From assembly GCF_000344805.1 (NCBI RefSeq), contig NC_020453.1, positions 3,195,001-3,259,000 on the forward strand: a DNA stretch of 64,000 nt. The letters are read 5' to 3'. Under the pieces are notes generated by a model. The model saw nothing but the letters and a program-made list of their open reading frames with translations. It searched no databases and was not told the DNA's origin. Of the stretch, positions 8,913-17,940 are shown piece by piece. The DNA is from Bradyrhizobium oligotrophicum S58 (lineage in GTDB: Bacteria; Pseudomonadota; Alphaproteobacteria; Rhizobiales; Xanthobacteraceae). Both the position numbers and the translations under genes were made by a program. Position 1 is the stretch's first letter. Each line of letters opens with the position of its first letter.

Positions 8913-9236
8913 GCTCTGTCTCTCAAATCTTCAAGGAATGCGTCTGAATTAAAGCAGGCGAGGTTTGCGGTTCCGATTTGTCGGATTCATGGCAAGCATT
9001 TAATTTGACGGAATATGATTAATTCGCGCGGCGGCCGGCGGCTGGCCCGCAGGTTGGCCGTCGTGCCGTATTTTGGCTTGAATCAAGTGCATTTGGCTGT
9101 CTCTCGGCTCGTCGCACTCGCGCCGCCGTCGGTGCTCCGGGGTGTGGATGGACTGGACGCGAGCAAATATAATCAATTATAATGCGATGCAGGTAATTTA
9201 AATCGTGCTTTGGTTGATGCGCAAGGGGTGACGAAT
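8913..9236. promoter_or_regulatory. divergent promoter region with AT-rich motifs
   Basis: About 320 bases between the duplicated-domain gene and the SDR gene, which diverge. ATTTAAT is at 8998-9004 and AATTTAAAT at about 9195-9203, shortly before the SDR start. AAGGGGT at about 9223-9229 is the ribosome binding site that fixes the TTG start at 9237. No coding sequence is supported. Confidence 0.45.
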
Positions 9237-10274
9237 TTGAGAGTGCTCATCACTGGAAACATGGGCTATGTCGGCCCCGAGGTCGCAAAGCATCTGCGGG
9301 CGCAGCGGCCGGATGCCATCCTGCACGGCTTCGACAATGCCTACTTCGCGCACTGCCTGACCGGAGCCCCGGTCCTTCCCGAGCGCTATCTCGACGAGCA
9401 GTTCCATGGCGACGTCCGCGAGATGTCGCTGGACCTGCGCGGCTACGATGCCGTGGTCCAGCTGGCTGCGATCTCGAACGACCCGATGGGCAATCGCTTC
9501 CAGGACGTGACGCTGGACATCAACCAGAACACCACCGTGTCGCTCGCCAAGGCGGCTGCGGCGGCGGGCGTAAAGAACTTCGTGTTCGCCTCGAGCTGCA
9601 GCGTCTACGGCATCGCCGACGGACCGCCGCGCAAGGAGAGCGACCCGCTCAATCCGATCACCGCCTATGCCAAGTCGAAGATCGGATCGGAGCAGGAGCT
9701 GGCGGCGATCGACACCGGCATGACCATCACATGCCTGCGCTTTGCGACCGCCTGCGGCATGTCGGATCGGCTGAGGCTCGATCTGGTCCTCAATGATTTC
9801 GTGGCCTGTGCGCTCACGCGCCGGCAGATCAGCGTGCTCTCCGACGGCACGCCGTGGCGCCCGCTGATCGACGTGGCCGACATGGCGCGGGCGATCGATT
9901 GGGCCGTCGACCGGCCGGCTGACACAGGCGGCCGCTTCCTCACCGTCAATGCCGGTTCGGACGACCGCAACTACCAGGTCAAGGATCTCGCCAACGCCGT
10001 GGCCGCTCGAGTGCCGGGCACCGATGTGTCGATCAATATCTCCGCGCCGGTGGACAGCCGCTCCTACAAGGTCGATTTCGGCCTGTACCGGAAGCTTGCG
10101 CCCGATCACCAGCCAAGGGTGACGCTGGAGCAGTCGATCAGGAATCTGATCGATGGCCTCAAGCGAATGAATTTCAAGGATGCCGATTTTCGCTCATCCG
10201 ATCTGATCCGTCTCAAGGTCCTGCAGGACCATATGGAGACGTCCAGGATCAACGACCGGCTGCAATGGATCTGA
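9237..10274 (+). CDS. NAD-dependent epimerase/dehydratase (extended SDR), nucleotide-sugar modifying
   Basis: A 345-residue extended short-chain dehydrogenase/reductase. The NAD-binding motif GNMGYVG is at residues 7-13, and the catalytic site is SSCSVYG with YAKSK (Tyr-x-x-x-Lys). TTG at 9237 is chosen because AAGGGGT lies seven to eight bases upstream and the Rossmann fold begins at once (RVLITG); a longer frame to 9210 exists. It probably acts on a nucleotide sugar delivered by the RfbF-like enzyme, as an epimerase, dehydratase or 4-ketoreductase; the sequence alone does not say which. It heads a run of four co-directional sugar-modifying genes. Confidence 0.85.
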   Translation: MRVLITGNMGYVGPEVAKHLRAQRPDAILHGFDNAYFAHCLTGAPVLPERYLDEQFHGDVREMSLDLRGYDAVVQLAAISNDPMGNRFQDVTLDINQNTTVSLAKAAAAAGVKNFVFASSCSVYGIADGPPRKESDPLNPITAYAKSKIGSEQELAAIDTGMTITCLRFATACGMSDRLRLDLVLNDFVACALTRRQISVLSDGTPWRPLIDVADMARAIDWAVDRPADTGGRFLTVNAGSDDRNYQVKDLANAVAARVPGTDVSINISAPVDSRSYKVDFGLYRKLAPDHQPRVTLEQSIRNLIDGLKRMNFKDADFRSSDLIRLKVLQDHMETSRINDRLQWI

Positions 10275-10326
10275 TGCCGCGCGGCGCGCCGGGCAGGCCT
10301 TCGCTTCGACCGATAGTGGAGAAACC

Positions 10327-11589
10327 ATGGAACTGACCCTTCCCACGGCCGTGGGCGTCGCGCCCAAGTGCCGGCATTGCGGCGATGATCTCACGCTCAA
10401 GCTGATCGACCTCGGCGCCTCGCCGGTCGCCAACGACTACGTGGATCCGGCCAATTACATGCGGGCCGAGCCGTTCTACCCGCTGGAGACGTTCGTCTGC
10501 CGCGAGTGCCGTCTGGCACAGACGCGCGACCTCTTGGCCGCGTCCGAGATCTTCCGGGCGGACTATGCCTACTTCTCCTCGCATTCGACCTCGTGGCTCG
10601 AGCACGCGCGGAGCTATGTCGAAGTCGTGACCGAGCGCTTCAAGCTCGGTCCGGCATCGCGCCATGTCGAGATCGCATCGAACGACGGCTACCTGCTGCA
10701 ATACTCGCTTCAGAAGGGGATCAGCTGTCTCGGCGTCGAGCCTTGCGAGAGCGTCGCGCTGGCTGCGCGCGCGAAGGGCATCGAGACCCGGGTCGAATTC
10801 TTCGGCCGTGGCTCCGCGACGCTTCTTCGGGAGGAGGGATGGTCGGCCGATCTGGTTACGGCGAACAACGTGCTCGCCCATGTTCCGGACATCAATGACT
10901 TCGTCGGCGGGGTCAAGATCCTGCTGGCTCCGGAAGGGGTCGCGACCTTCGAGGTCCAGCATCTGCTGACGCTGATGCAGCGGCACCAGTTCGATACGAT
11001 CTATCACGAGCACTTTTCCTACCTGTCGCTGATCGCCGGCTTGCGCATCTTCGCCCGGGCGGGCCTGCGCGTGTTCGACGTCGAACTCCCCGAAACCCAT
11101 GGCGGTTCGATCAGGTTCTTCGTCTGCCACGAGGGCGCGTCGCATGCCGAGAGCCCGAACGTCGCCGATGTCCTGGCGCGGGAGCGGGCCTACGGCCTGC
11201 ACGAGGACGCGATCTACATGGCCTGGAACGAACAGGTCAAAGAGACGAAGCGCGCGCTTCTCGAACTCCTGACGGCGCTGAAGCGCGACAACAAGAAGAT
11301 CGTCGCCTACGGCGCGCCGGCCAAGGGTGTCACGCTGCTCAACTACTGCGGCGTCCGGACCGATTTTCTCGACTTCACGGTCGATCGCGCCCCGTCCAAG
11401 CAGGGACGCTACATGCCGGGCGTACGCATTCCGATCCTGCCGCCGGAAGCGATCTTCGAAGCCAGGCCCGACTACGTCCTGATCCTGCCCTGGAACATCA
11501 AGAACGAGATCAAGGCGCAGATCGCGGAGATCCGCAACTGGGGCGGTCGTTTCATCGTGCCCGTGCCCAAGGCGACCATCGAGGATTAG
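10327..11589 (+). CDS. SAM-dependent nucleotide-sugar C-methyltransferase
   Basis: A 420-residue methyltransferase with the three-part layout of sugar C-methyltransferases of the NovU/TylC3 type. The N-terminal zinc-binding part has CRHC and CREC pairs with the VANDY spacing typical of the family (residues 16-62). The central SAM-binding fold shows EIASNDGYLLQY. YHEHFSYLS near residue 222 carries the conserved catalytic-region Tyr/His/Glu. The C-terminal part contains VAYGAPAKGVTLLNYCG. Members methylate a carbon, often C3, of a 4-keto-deoxy nucleotide sugar. Together with the neighbouring RmlC-like epimerase this predicts a branched-chain sugar in the polymer. Confidence 0.9.
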   Translation: MELTLPTAVGVAPKCRHCGDDLTLKLIDLGASPVANDYVDPANYMRAEPFYPLETFVCRECRLAQTRDLLAASEIFRADYAYFSSHSTSWLEHARSYVEVVTERFKLGPASRHVEIASNDGYLLQYSLQKGISCLGVEPCESVALAARAKGIETRVEFFGRGSATLLREEGWSADLVTANNVLAHVPDINDFVGGVKILLAPEGVATFEVQHLLTLMQRHQFDTIYHEHFSYLSLIAGLRIFARAGLRVFDVELPETHGGSIRFFVCHEGASHAESPNVADVLARERAYGLHEDAIYMAWNEQVKETKRALLELLTALKRDNKKIVAYGAPAKGVTLLNYCGVRTDFLDFTVDRAPSKQGRYMPGVRIPILPPEAIFEARPDYVLILPWNIKNEIKAQIAEIRNWGGRFIVPVPKATIED

Positions 11590-11700
11590 CGGGCGTCATC
11601 GCTCGTCGTCGGGCGCCCTGCATACAGAGGGCGTCCCTTTGACGAGGAAATTGTCGAGATCGACGGCACCGCCGGATCATTGCGCGAAAGAGTTGTTGCC

Positions 11701-12243
11701 ATGAGGTTTGTCCAGCTGGGACGGTCGGATGCGCGGCTGATCGAGCTCACGGTCCGCGCCGACGAGCGTGGCAGCTTCACGCGGACCTGGTGTGCGAAGA
11801 CCTTCGCTGACGAGGGCATCGACTTCCAGCCGGTTCAGGGCAATAGCTCGGTGACCCGTATCAGCGGAAGCGTGCGCGGCATGCATTTTCAGCGCGCGCC
11901 GAAGCCCGACGCCAAGATCGTGCGCTGCTCCGCCGGACTCATCCATGACGTCATCGTCGATATCAGGCCGAATTCGCCGACGCGGGGCGAGATCTATGCC
12001 TGTGAGCTCGGGCCGACCACAGCGCGGATGCTCTACATTCCCGCAGGCTTTGCCCACGGCTTCCAGGCGCTCACCGACGACGTGACGGTCGAGTACCTGA
12101 TGGGCATCGAATATGTCGAGGATCTGTCGGATGGTTTCCGCCACGATGATCCGATGATCGGGATCAAGTGGCCGCAGCCCGTGACCGTCCTGTCGGCGAA
12201 GGATGCCGCCTGGCCATTGCTTGCAGAACGAGGTCTGTGGTGA
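11701..12243 (+). CDS. RmlC-like nucleotide-sugar 3,5-epimerase
   Basis: A 180-residue cupin of the dTDP-4-dehydrorhamnose 3,5-epimerase family. Visible family features are DERGSFTRTW, the catalytic-His motif GSVRGMHFQ, HDVIVDIR and the substrate-pocket stretch IPAGFAHGFQAL. ATG at 11701 is preferred over a TTG at 11680 because GAAAGAG lies just upstream. It is slightly shorter than most RmlC proteins. In this cassette it may epimerise the 4-keto sugar before or after C-methylation; dTDP specificity is not implied, since the only nucleotidyltransferase nearby is RfbF-like. Its stop overlaps the GTG of the next gene. Confidence 0.88.
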   Translation: MRFVQLGRSDARLIELTVRADERGSFTRTWCAKTFADEGIDFQPVQGNSSVTRISGSVRGMHFQRAPKPDAKIVRCSAGLIHDVIVDIRPNSPTRGEIYACELGPTTARMLYIPAGFAHGFQALTDDVTVEYLMGIEYVEDLSDGFRHDDPMIGIKWPQPVTVLSAKDAAWPLLAERGLW

Positions 12244-13586
12244 ACCGGCACGTGCAGATGGCGGCAACGCCAGGCCATCGTGGCGGTCTGGACCGTAGGC
12301 CCGGAATCGACCTCCACGCGATGATCCGCGACATGTTTCCGATCAATCGGAGCCTTACCGGGGCGGGCGTTCGCCAAACGCTTGCGATCATCGCGCGCCA
12401 TATCGATCTCACCGTTCACGAGGTGGCGACGGGCACCCCCGTGCTCGACTGGCACGTGCCGATGGAGTGGAATATCCGCGGCGGCACGATCAGAACGCTC
12501 GATGGGCGATGCCTGGTCGATTTCGCCCAGAATAACCTTCACATCATGGGGTACAGCAAGCCGGTTCACGGTGTTTTCAGCCGGGCCGAGCTCGCGCGCC
12601 ACGTGCACGCGCTGCCGGATCAGCCCGACCTCATTCCATACCGCACCGGCTACTACGCCGATGATTGGGGTTTCTGTCTGCCCGACCGGCTCTGGCAGAC
12701 GATGACGGACGATTCCTACCAGGTCGATATCGACAGCGATCTGTCGCCGGGCGCGATGACCTATGGCGAGTTCTTCGTTCCCGGCGAGACCCAGGACGAG
12801 GTCCTGATCACCTGCCACGTCTGCCATCCCAGTCTCGCCAACGACAATCTCTCGGGCATTGCCGTCGCGACCGCGCTGGCCGCGTTACGGGCAGGGCGAC
12901 GAGGGCGGCTCGGCTATCGCTTCCTGTTCCTGCCGGCAACCATCGGCGCCATCACCTGGCTTGCACGCAACGAGGCGCGTCTCGATCGCATCGTGCATGG
13001 GCTGGTGCTGACCTGCCTCGGAGACGACGGCCCGTTCCACTACAAGCAGAGCCGCAGGGAAGGGGCGACGATCGATCGCGCCGTCGCACATGTCCTCGCC
13101 CAGGCCGGCGCGCCGCATGCGATCATGCCGTTCAATCCCTACGGCTATGACGAGCGTCAGTTTTGTTCGCCCGGCTTCGACCTTCCGGTCGGATGCTTCA
13201 TGCGCGGCGTTCACGGCACTTTTCCGGAATATCACACCTCGGCAGATGACCTCGATTTCGTGAAGCCCGAGGCGCTCGACGGCTCCTTTGCCGTCTTGGA
13301 CACGCTGTTGGACCTGCTCGATCGCGACTGCACCTATGAGCGCATCGATGGCCGAGGCGAGCCGCAACTCGGCCGGCGCGGGCTGTACCGCGCGATCGCT
13401 GGACAGCGCGAAGCCGGCGGCGCCACCCAGATGGACCTGTTGTGGTTCCTCAACCTGGCCGACGGCCGGCACAGCCTGCTCGATATGGCCATCCGTGCCG
13501 ATGTCCCTTTCGGACGGATCGAGGCTGCCGCGCGGCTGGCCCTGGACGCCGATCTCGTCCGTCCAGTTGCCGCGCGTGAAGCGTGA
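12240..13586 (+). CDS. DUF4910/M28-like putative aminopeptidase-type hydrolase
   Basis: A 448-residue protein from GTG at 12240, which overlaps the previous stop by four bases and has GAGGT six bases upstream. The core resembles M28-type zinc hydrolases: THVCHPSLANDNLSG contains the first His/Asp metal ligands, and YHTSADDLDF near residue 330 gives another His/Asp. A C-terminal winged-helix-like tail follows (MDLLWFLNLADG). Proteins of this family are common in bacterial polysaccharide loci and are annotated as aminopeptidase-like, but I know of no proven substrate. Here it may remove or transfer an aminoacyl or acyl group on a sugar. No signal peptide is seen. Confidence 0.78.
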   Translation: MNRHVQMAATPGHRGGLDRRPGIDLHAMIRDMFPINRSLTGAGVRQTLAIIARHIDLTVHEVATGTPVLDWHVPMEWNIRGGTIRTLDGRCLVDFAQNNLHIMGYSKPVHGVFSRAELARHVHALPDQPDLIPYRTGYYADDWGFCLPDRLWQTMTDDSYQVDIDSDLSPGAMTYGEFFVPGETQDEVLITCHVCHPSLANDNLSGIAVATALAALRAGRRGRLGYRFLFLPATIGAITWLARNEARLDRIVHGLVLTCLGDDGPFHYKQSRREGATIDRAVAHVLAQAGAPHAIMPFNPYGYDERQFCSPGFDLPVGCFMRGVHGTFPEYHTSADDLDFVKPEALDGSFAVLDTLLDLLDRDCTYERIDGRGEPQLGRRGLYRAIAGQREAGGATQMDLLWFLNLADGRHSLLDMAIRADVPFGRIEAAARLALDADLVRPVAAREA

Positions 13587-13655
13587 TGCGGTCGTTCGGG
13601 CTCAGTCGTGAGACCGCGGCGACCGGCCGCGCAGAGGCGCGCCAAGGAGGTGTCG

Positions 13656-14813
13656 ATGGTCGACCAGCCTGACAAGCCGCGGGTTCTGATCTTTTCGCTG
13701 AGGAATATCTTCGGCAGGGCGCTCAACCGCGGCCCGCATTATGAGTTCGAAGACATCATCCGTGAGATCGATTCCGCCGAACTGGTCGCGCCAAAGGTCG
13801 ACCCGGCCAGCCGACGTGCGAGCTTGGCCACCCGGCTCGCTTATCACGCACCTGTCGCACTGAACCCCGGCATCCCCAAAATAGCAGCCAAGGGGCCTTA
13901 CGATCTCCTGTTCACGATCTGCGGCTTTCCGCAGGATCTGCTCATGTTCAATGCGGTGGAGCATCTGCGGGATGTCTGCAAGACTTCGGTCTGCCTTCTC
14001 GACGAGCTCTGGGCCAAGGACATCCACAAGCACCGCCATTTCCTGCCGATCCTCGCCAAGTTCGACGTCGTGCTTCAGTATCACAGCTCGAGCGTCAAGC
14101 CGCTCAGCGAGCTGATCGGGCCGCGATGCCGGTACTTTCCGCCGGGCGTGGATGCGAGCCTGTTCTGCCCCTATCCTGATCCGCCCGCGCGCGTGGTCGA
14201 CGTCTACAGCATGGGGCGGCGGCCGGCCGCCGTGCATCAGAAGCTGCTCGGCATGGCCCGCGATGCCGGTCTGTTCTACGTCCACGATACGATCAGCGGG
14301 AGCCAGGCGATCGAGCCGCGGGAACATCGTGCGCAGGTCGCCAGCATCGCCAAGCGAAGCAGATACTTTCTGGTCAATCCCGGGAAGTTCGACAGCCCCG
14401 AGGAAACCGGCCATCAGGTCGAGTTCGGCTACCGCTATTTCGAAGGTGCGGCTTCCGGCGCCATCATGCTCGGCGAGCGACCGAACAACGCGGTATTTCC
14501 TGGCCTGTTCGATTGGCCGGACGCCGTGATCGAGGTGCCGCAGCAGTCCGGCGAGATCGACCGGGTGATCAGCGAACTGGATCGCGATCCCGGACGCCAG
14601 GACCGCATACGGCGCACCGGCATGGAGCAGGCGCTGATGCGGCATGACTGGGTGTATCGGTGGGAGACGGTCCTGGAGGCGGCCGGCCTGCGACCGCTGC
14701 CAGGGCTCGCCGCACGGAAGCATCGCCTCGCGACGCTGGCCGGCCTGGTTTCCGGCCATCGTCCAATCGGGCCGTCTGAATTTAATCATGAGCGGCGATT
14801 ATCGGCACGGTGA
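13656..14813 (+). CDS. glycosyltransferase with GT-B fold
   Basis: A 385-residue putative glycosyltransferase. ATG at 13656 is chosen because a strong AAGGAGGTG (13644-13652) lies directly upstream. The C-terminal half has the Glyco_trans_1_2-like pattern: RYFPPGVDASLFCP, VDVYSMGRR, then GYRYFEGAASGAIMLGE with the conserved E-G-x-x-x-G of the nucleotide-sugar pocket. The N-terminal half lacks clear motifs. It probably adds one sugar to the lipid-linked repeat unit at the cytoplasmic membrane face. The end of the gene contains an ATTTAAT motif (14780-14786). Confidence 0.78.
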   Translation: MVDQPDKPRVLIFSLRNIFGRALNRGPHYEFEDIIREIDSAELVAPKVDPASRRASLATRLAYHAPVALNPGIPKIAAKGPYDLLFTICGFPQDLLMFNAVEHLRDVCKTSVCLLDELWAKDIHKHRHFLPILAKFDVVLQYHSSSVKPLSELIGPRCRYFPPGVDASLFCPYPDPPARVVDVYSMGRRPAAVHQKLLGMARDAGLFYVHDTISGSQAIEPREHRAQVASIAKRSRYFLVNPGKFDSPEETGHQVEFGYRYFEGAASGAIMLGERPNNAVFPGLFDWPDAVIEVPQQSGEIDRVISELDRDPGRQDRIRRTGMEQALMRHDWVYRWETVLEAAGLRPLPGLAARKHRLATLAGLVSGHRPIGPSEFNHERRLSAR

Positions 14814-14814
14814 C

Positions 14815-14821
14815 ATTTAAT
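14815..14821. promoter_or_regulatory. ATTTAAT motif upstream of the flippase gene
   Basis: A single AT-rich heptamer just after the glycosyltransferase stop and about 180 bases before the flippase gene. It is one of a set repeated through the polysaccharide locus. Function is inferred from recurrence only. Confidence 0.35.
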
Positions 14822-14996
14822 CCTTTTCTCCGCCACAAAGAAACGTCATCGATCCGCTGTTGCCCCGAACTTGGTGCAATCTTTTCGCGATAGCTCGTTT
14901 TCGACCGCTGGATATTTCATGCCGCTGATGGACCTGACCTGCGCGCGACACAGCATCCCAAGGTCCGCCGCCAAGACCAAAGGCGATTGATCCGAC

Positions 14997-16496
14997 ATGT
15001 CTGAAGTCGTCGCCGCCTATTTCGAAGAGCACCGGGAATCGAAGGATCTGGGACGCCGCGCCCTGCGCGGCGGCATCATCTCCATCGTCATTCAGTACGG
15101 CAACGCTGCGCTTCAGATCGTCGCCGCCATCGTTCTGGCCCGGCTGCTCGCGCCGGAGGATTTCGGTCTCGTCGCCATCGTCAGCGTGCTGACGAGCTTT
15201 GCTCCGCTCCTGATCGATTTCGGCCTGCTCGATGCGACGGCGCAGAGAAGCCGGATCACGCCGGCCCAGGTCAGCGGTCTCTTCTGGGTCAGCGCCGGCA
15301 TTGGCGTGACGGTCGCTGTGATCGTCGCGGCGTGCAGTCCGTTGATTGCCTGGATCTACGGTGATCCGCGGCTGCAGCCCATCGCGCTGTGTATCGCGAT
15401 CACCTTCGTGCTGTCCGGACTGACCAATCAGCACATGGCGCTGCTACGGCGCACGATGCAGTTCGGCCGCATCGGTCAGATTCAGCTGTTCGGCACGCTC
15501 ACCGGCACCGTGGTCGCCATCGCCGCCGCGGTCGCCGGATACGGCTATTGGGCCCTGGTGCTGCGTCCGATCACGACGTCGGTCTGCGTCGTCGTTGCGG
15601 CATGGTCGGCCTGCCGCTGGCGCCCCGGTGCCCCGGTGTTCGACGACGAGGTCAAATCGATGGTCCGGTTCGGCCTCCACGTCGTCGGCTTCACCGTCGC
15701 CTACACGCTGTCCCGTGCCGTGGACCGGATCGCGCTCGGTCTGCTCTACCGGCCCGATCAGGTCGGCTATTACCAGAACGCGATGAACCTGTACGACAAC
15801 TCGGTTTATGCCGCGCTCAATCAGACACATGCCGTCGGAAGCGCGGCCCTCAGCAAGCTGCAGTCGAATCCGGCCGCGCTGCGGCAGAAATACGAGGCGG
15901 CGCTCTCGATCCTGGCCTTTTTCCTGATGCCGGTTGCAGCGATCCTTTCCGTCACCGCCGAGGACCTGACCGTCGTCCTGCTGGGCCAGAAGTGGCAGGC
16001 CGCCGGTGCGCTGCTGAGCATCATCGCTCTGCGCGGCATCTCGCATGTGGTCGAGGGCTCGCAGGGCTGGCTGCATTTGTCGCTCGGGAGAGCCGACCGG
16101 TGGCAGACATGGGGCATCATCTCCCTCGTGGTGCAGGTGATAGCCGTGCTCGCCGGCCTGCCTTTTGGTCCGGTCGGGGTGGCCTGGGGTGTCGTGATCG
16201 GATGCTCGCTGATCGCGCTGCCGTCGGTCATCTATGCGGGCCGCCCGCTCGACATCGGCGCCGAGCTCGTGATCCGGGCCGTGGGTCCGCAGACGATCGG
16301 CGCGGTTGCGGCCACGGCCGCTGGCTGGTGGCTGCAAGCGGCGGTTCTGACCGGTTATCCCGCGTTGGTGCGCATGATCCTGTCGGGCTGCTTCTGCAGC
16401 TGTCTCTATCTCGCGGTTGTCGTCGGTGTGTTCCGGCACCGCGAGCCGCTCCGGATCGCAGGTACGATCATCCAGGATTTCATCAGGAAGCGATGA
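14997..16496 (+). CDS. Wzx-like polysaccharide flippase (PST/MATE-like)
   Basis: A 499-residue integral membrane protein with about 12-14 hydrophobic segments, the usual size of WzxC/ExoT-type transporters. Characteristic parts are RGGIISIVIQYGNAALQI at the start of the first membrane segment, LLAPEDFGLVAIV, and SRAVDRIALGLLYRPDQVGYYQNA in the middle. It should flip the undecaprenyl-linked repeat unit to the periplasm for polymerisation by the Wzy-like protein encoded at 30.0-31.4 kb. It is preceded by a 180-base gap with one AT-rich motif, so it may have its own promoter. Confidence 0.9.
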   Translation: MSEVVAAYFEEHRESKDLGRRALRGGIISIVIQYGNAALQIVAAIVLARLLAPEDFGLVAIVSVLTSFAPLLIDFGLLDATAQRSRITPAQVSGLFWVSAGIGVTVAVIVAACSPLIAWIYGDPRLQPIALCIAITFVLSGLTNQHMALLRRTMQFGRIGQIQLFGTLTGTVVAIAAAVAGYGYWALVLRPITTSVCVVVAAWSACRWRPGAPVFDDEVKSMVRFGLHVVGFTVAYTLSRAVDRIALGLLYRPDQVGYYQNAMNLYDNSVYAALNQTHAVGSAALSKLQSNPAALRQKYEAALSILAFFLMPVAAILSVTAEDLTVVLLGQKWQAAGALLSIIALRGISHVVEGSQGWLHLSLGRADRWQTWGIISLVVQVIAVLAGLPFGPVGVAWGVVIGCSLIALPSVIYAGRPLDIGAELVIRAVGPQTIGAVAATAAGWWLQAAVLTGYPALVRMILSGCFCSCLYLAVVVGVFRHREPLRIAGTIIQDFIRKR

Positions 16497-16555
16497 CCAG
16501 CGGGTGAAAGCAGCCTCAGACTGCACGCGGCGGGTCCTATTAACCCTCGCCGTCA

Positions 16556-16591
16556 ATTAAATTGAAATATATGATCCGGTCGTGATTTAAT
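16556..16591. promoter_or_regulatory. pair of AT-rich motifs in promoter position
   Basis: ATTAAAT (16556-16562) and ATTTAAT (16585-16591) lie in opposite orientation about ten to forty bases before the start of the next glycosyltransferase. The second is embedded in TCGTGATTTAAT, which recurs exactly at 27812-27823 in another promoter region of the locus. This is likely a regulator or nucleoid-protein site overlapping a promoter. Confidence 0.5.
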
Positions 16592-16599
16592 CGTTTTAA

Positions 16600-17940
16600 A
16601 TGGCCATGCCCCACGACACCGCAATTTCCGATGTAGTCGACCTCCGGCCTGCGCCGCCGGCACGGCGCGATGTATCGCGGCCCCAGGACAGTGTCGGGGA
16701 TCGGCGTCGTCTCAACATTCTCTACGTCTCGCACATGCCGGCAAGTCCGCCGCGGTTCGGGGCGCAGGCACGCATGCACGGACTGATGACGCAGCTCGCG
16801 CGCCGCCACGATCTCACGGCGGTGATGCTGGTGGACGACGCCTTCGATATCGACGAGTGCCAGCAGGCGATGCAGTCGTATTGCCGGGACGTCGTTCTGG
16901 TGCGCAATCCCGATGGGGGCGATGGTCTCGGCAAACGGCTCCTGCAGCTGCGCTCGCTGGTGTCGGTCAACAGCTTCGACCGGCTGCGCGTCGCACGGCC
17001 CGAACTGCAGCAGGTGCTGGATCGGGTGCTGCGCGCGACCCGGTTCGACATCGTCAACCTCGAGTTTCCCTACCTCGGTCAATTCGATTTCCGCCAGGCT
17101 CCGGCCGGCGAGAGACCGCCGCGGCTGATCGTGGACTCCCATGAGATCGCCTACGATCTGGCGCGGCAGTTTGCGGCCACCGGCGCCAGCGTCGGCCGCC
17201 GGCTCTATGCCGGTGCGAATTGGCGCAAGCTGCGCCGCGAGGAGCTCACGATCTATGGTGCGGCCGACGGCGTCTATCTGTGCAGTACGGATGACGAAAA
17301 GCGTCTGCACGACGATCTTCCCAACACCTGCACGGCGGTGATCCCGAACGCGGCCGATATCGAGTTCTATCAGCCACGCAGCACGGACCCGGCGCCGGAC
17401 GGCCGCACCATCGTGTATTTCGGGCTGCTGTCGACCGTGCCGAACATCGATGCCGTCATCCACTTCGTCCAGGACATCTGGCCGCGCATCGCCGATGCGC
17501 ATCCTGACGCGCGTTGCAAGATCATCGGTGGCCGGCCGCCGCCGTCGTTGCTGGAACTGGCGGGACCGCGGATCGAACTGACCGGCTTCGTTCCGGACCT
17601 GCGACCGCATCTCGCGTCAGCCGCGGCTATCGTCGTTCCGCTGCGCCTCGGTGGCGGAACGCGGCTGAAGATCGTCGAGGCGATGGCGATGGGCAAGGCG
17701 ATCGTTTCGACCAGCCTGGGTGCGGAGGGGATCGAAGCCATGGCTGGGCGCGACATGCTGATCGAGAACGAGCCTGCAGCGTTCGCCGACGCCGTCAACC
17801 GGCTGCTTGCCGAGCCCTCGCTTGCGGCGCGCATCGGCAGCGCCGCGCGGCAGGTGGCCGTCGACAAATACGCGTGGAGCGCGGCCGCGCAGGCGCTGGA
17901 GAGCTTCTACCGCGAGATCCTGGAGACCACGCCGTCATGA
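16600..17940 (+). CDS. GT4-type glycosyltransferase
   Basis: A 446-residue GT-B glycosyltransferase. The N-terminus has about 35 disordered residues before the Rossmann strand LNILYVSHMPASPPRFGAQ. The C-terminal nucleotide-sugar domain carries IPNAADIEFY, YFGLLSTVPNID, KIIGGRPP, and GGGTRLKIVEAMAMGKAIVS, with the E-x7-E-like signature of retaining GT4 enzymes. The start is ATG at 16600 or ATG at 16606. The final ATGA joins it to the oxidoreductase gene, so the three genes 16.6-20.0 kb form one operon. Confidence 0.88.
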   Translation: MAMPHDTAISDVVDLRPAPPARRDVSRPQDSVGDRRRLNILYVSHMPASPPRFGAQARMHGLMTQLARRHDLTAVMLVDDAFDIDECQQAMQSYCRDVVLVRNPDGGDGLGKRLLQLRSLVSVNSFDRLRVARPELQQVLDRVLRATRFDIVNLEFPYLGQFDFRQAPAGERPPRLIVDSHEIAYDLARQFAATGASVGRRLYAGANWRKLRREELTIYGAADGVYLCSTDDEKRLHDDLPNTCTAVIPNAADIEFYQPRSTDPAPDGRTIVYFGLLSTVPNIDAVIHFVQDIWPRIADAHPDARCKIIGGRPPPSLLELAGPRIELTGFVPDLRPHLASAAAIVVPLRLGGGTRLKIVEAMAMGKAIVSTSLGAEGIEAMAGRDMLIENEPAAFADAVNRLLAEPSLAARIGSAARQVAVDKYAWSAAAQALESFYREILETTPS

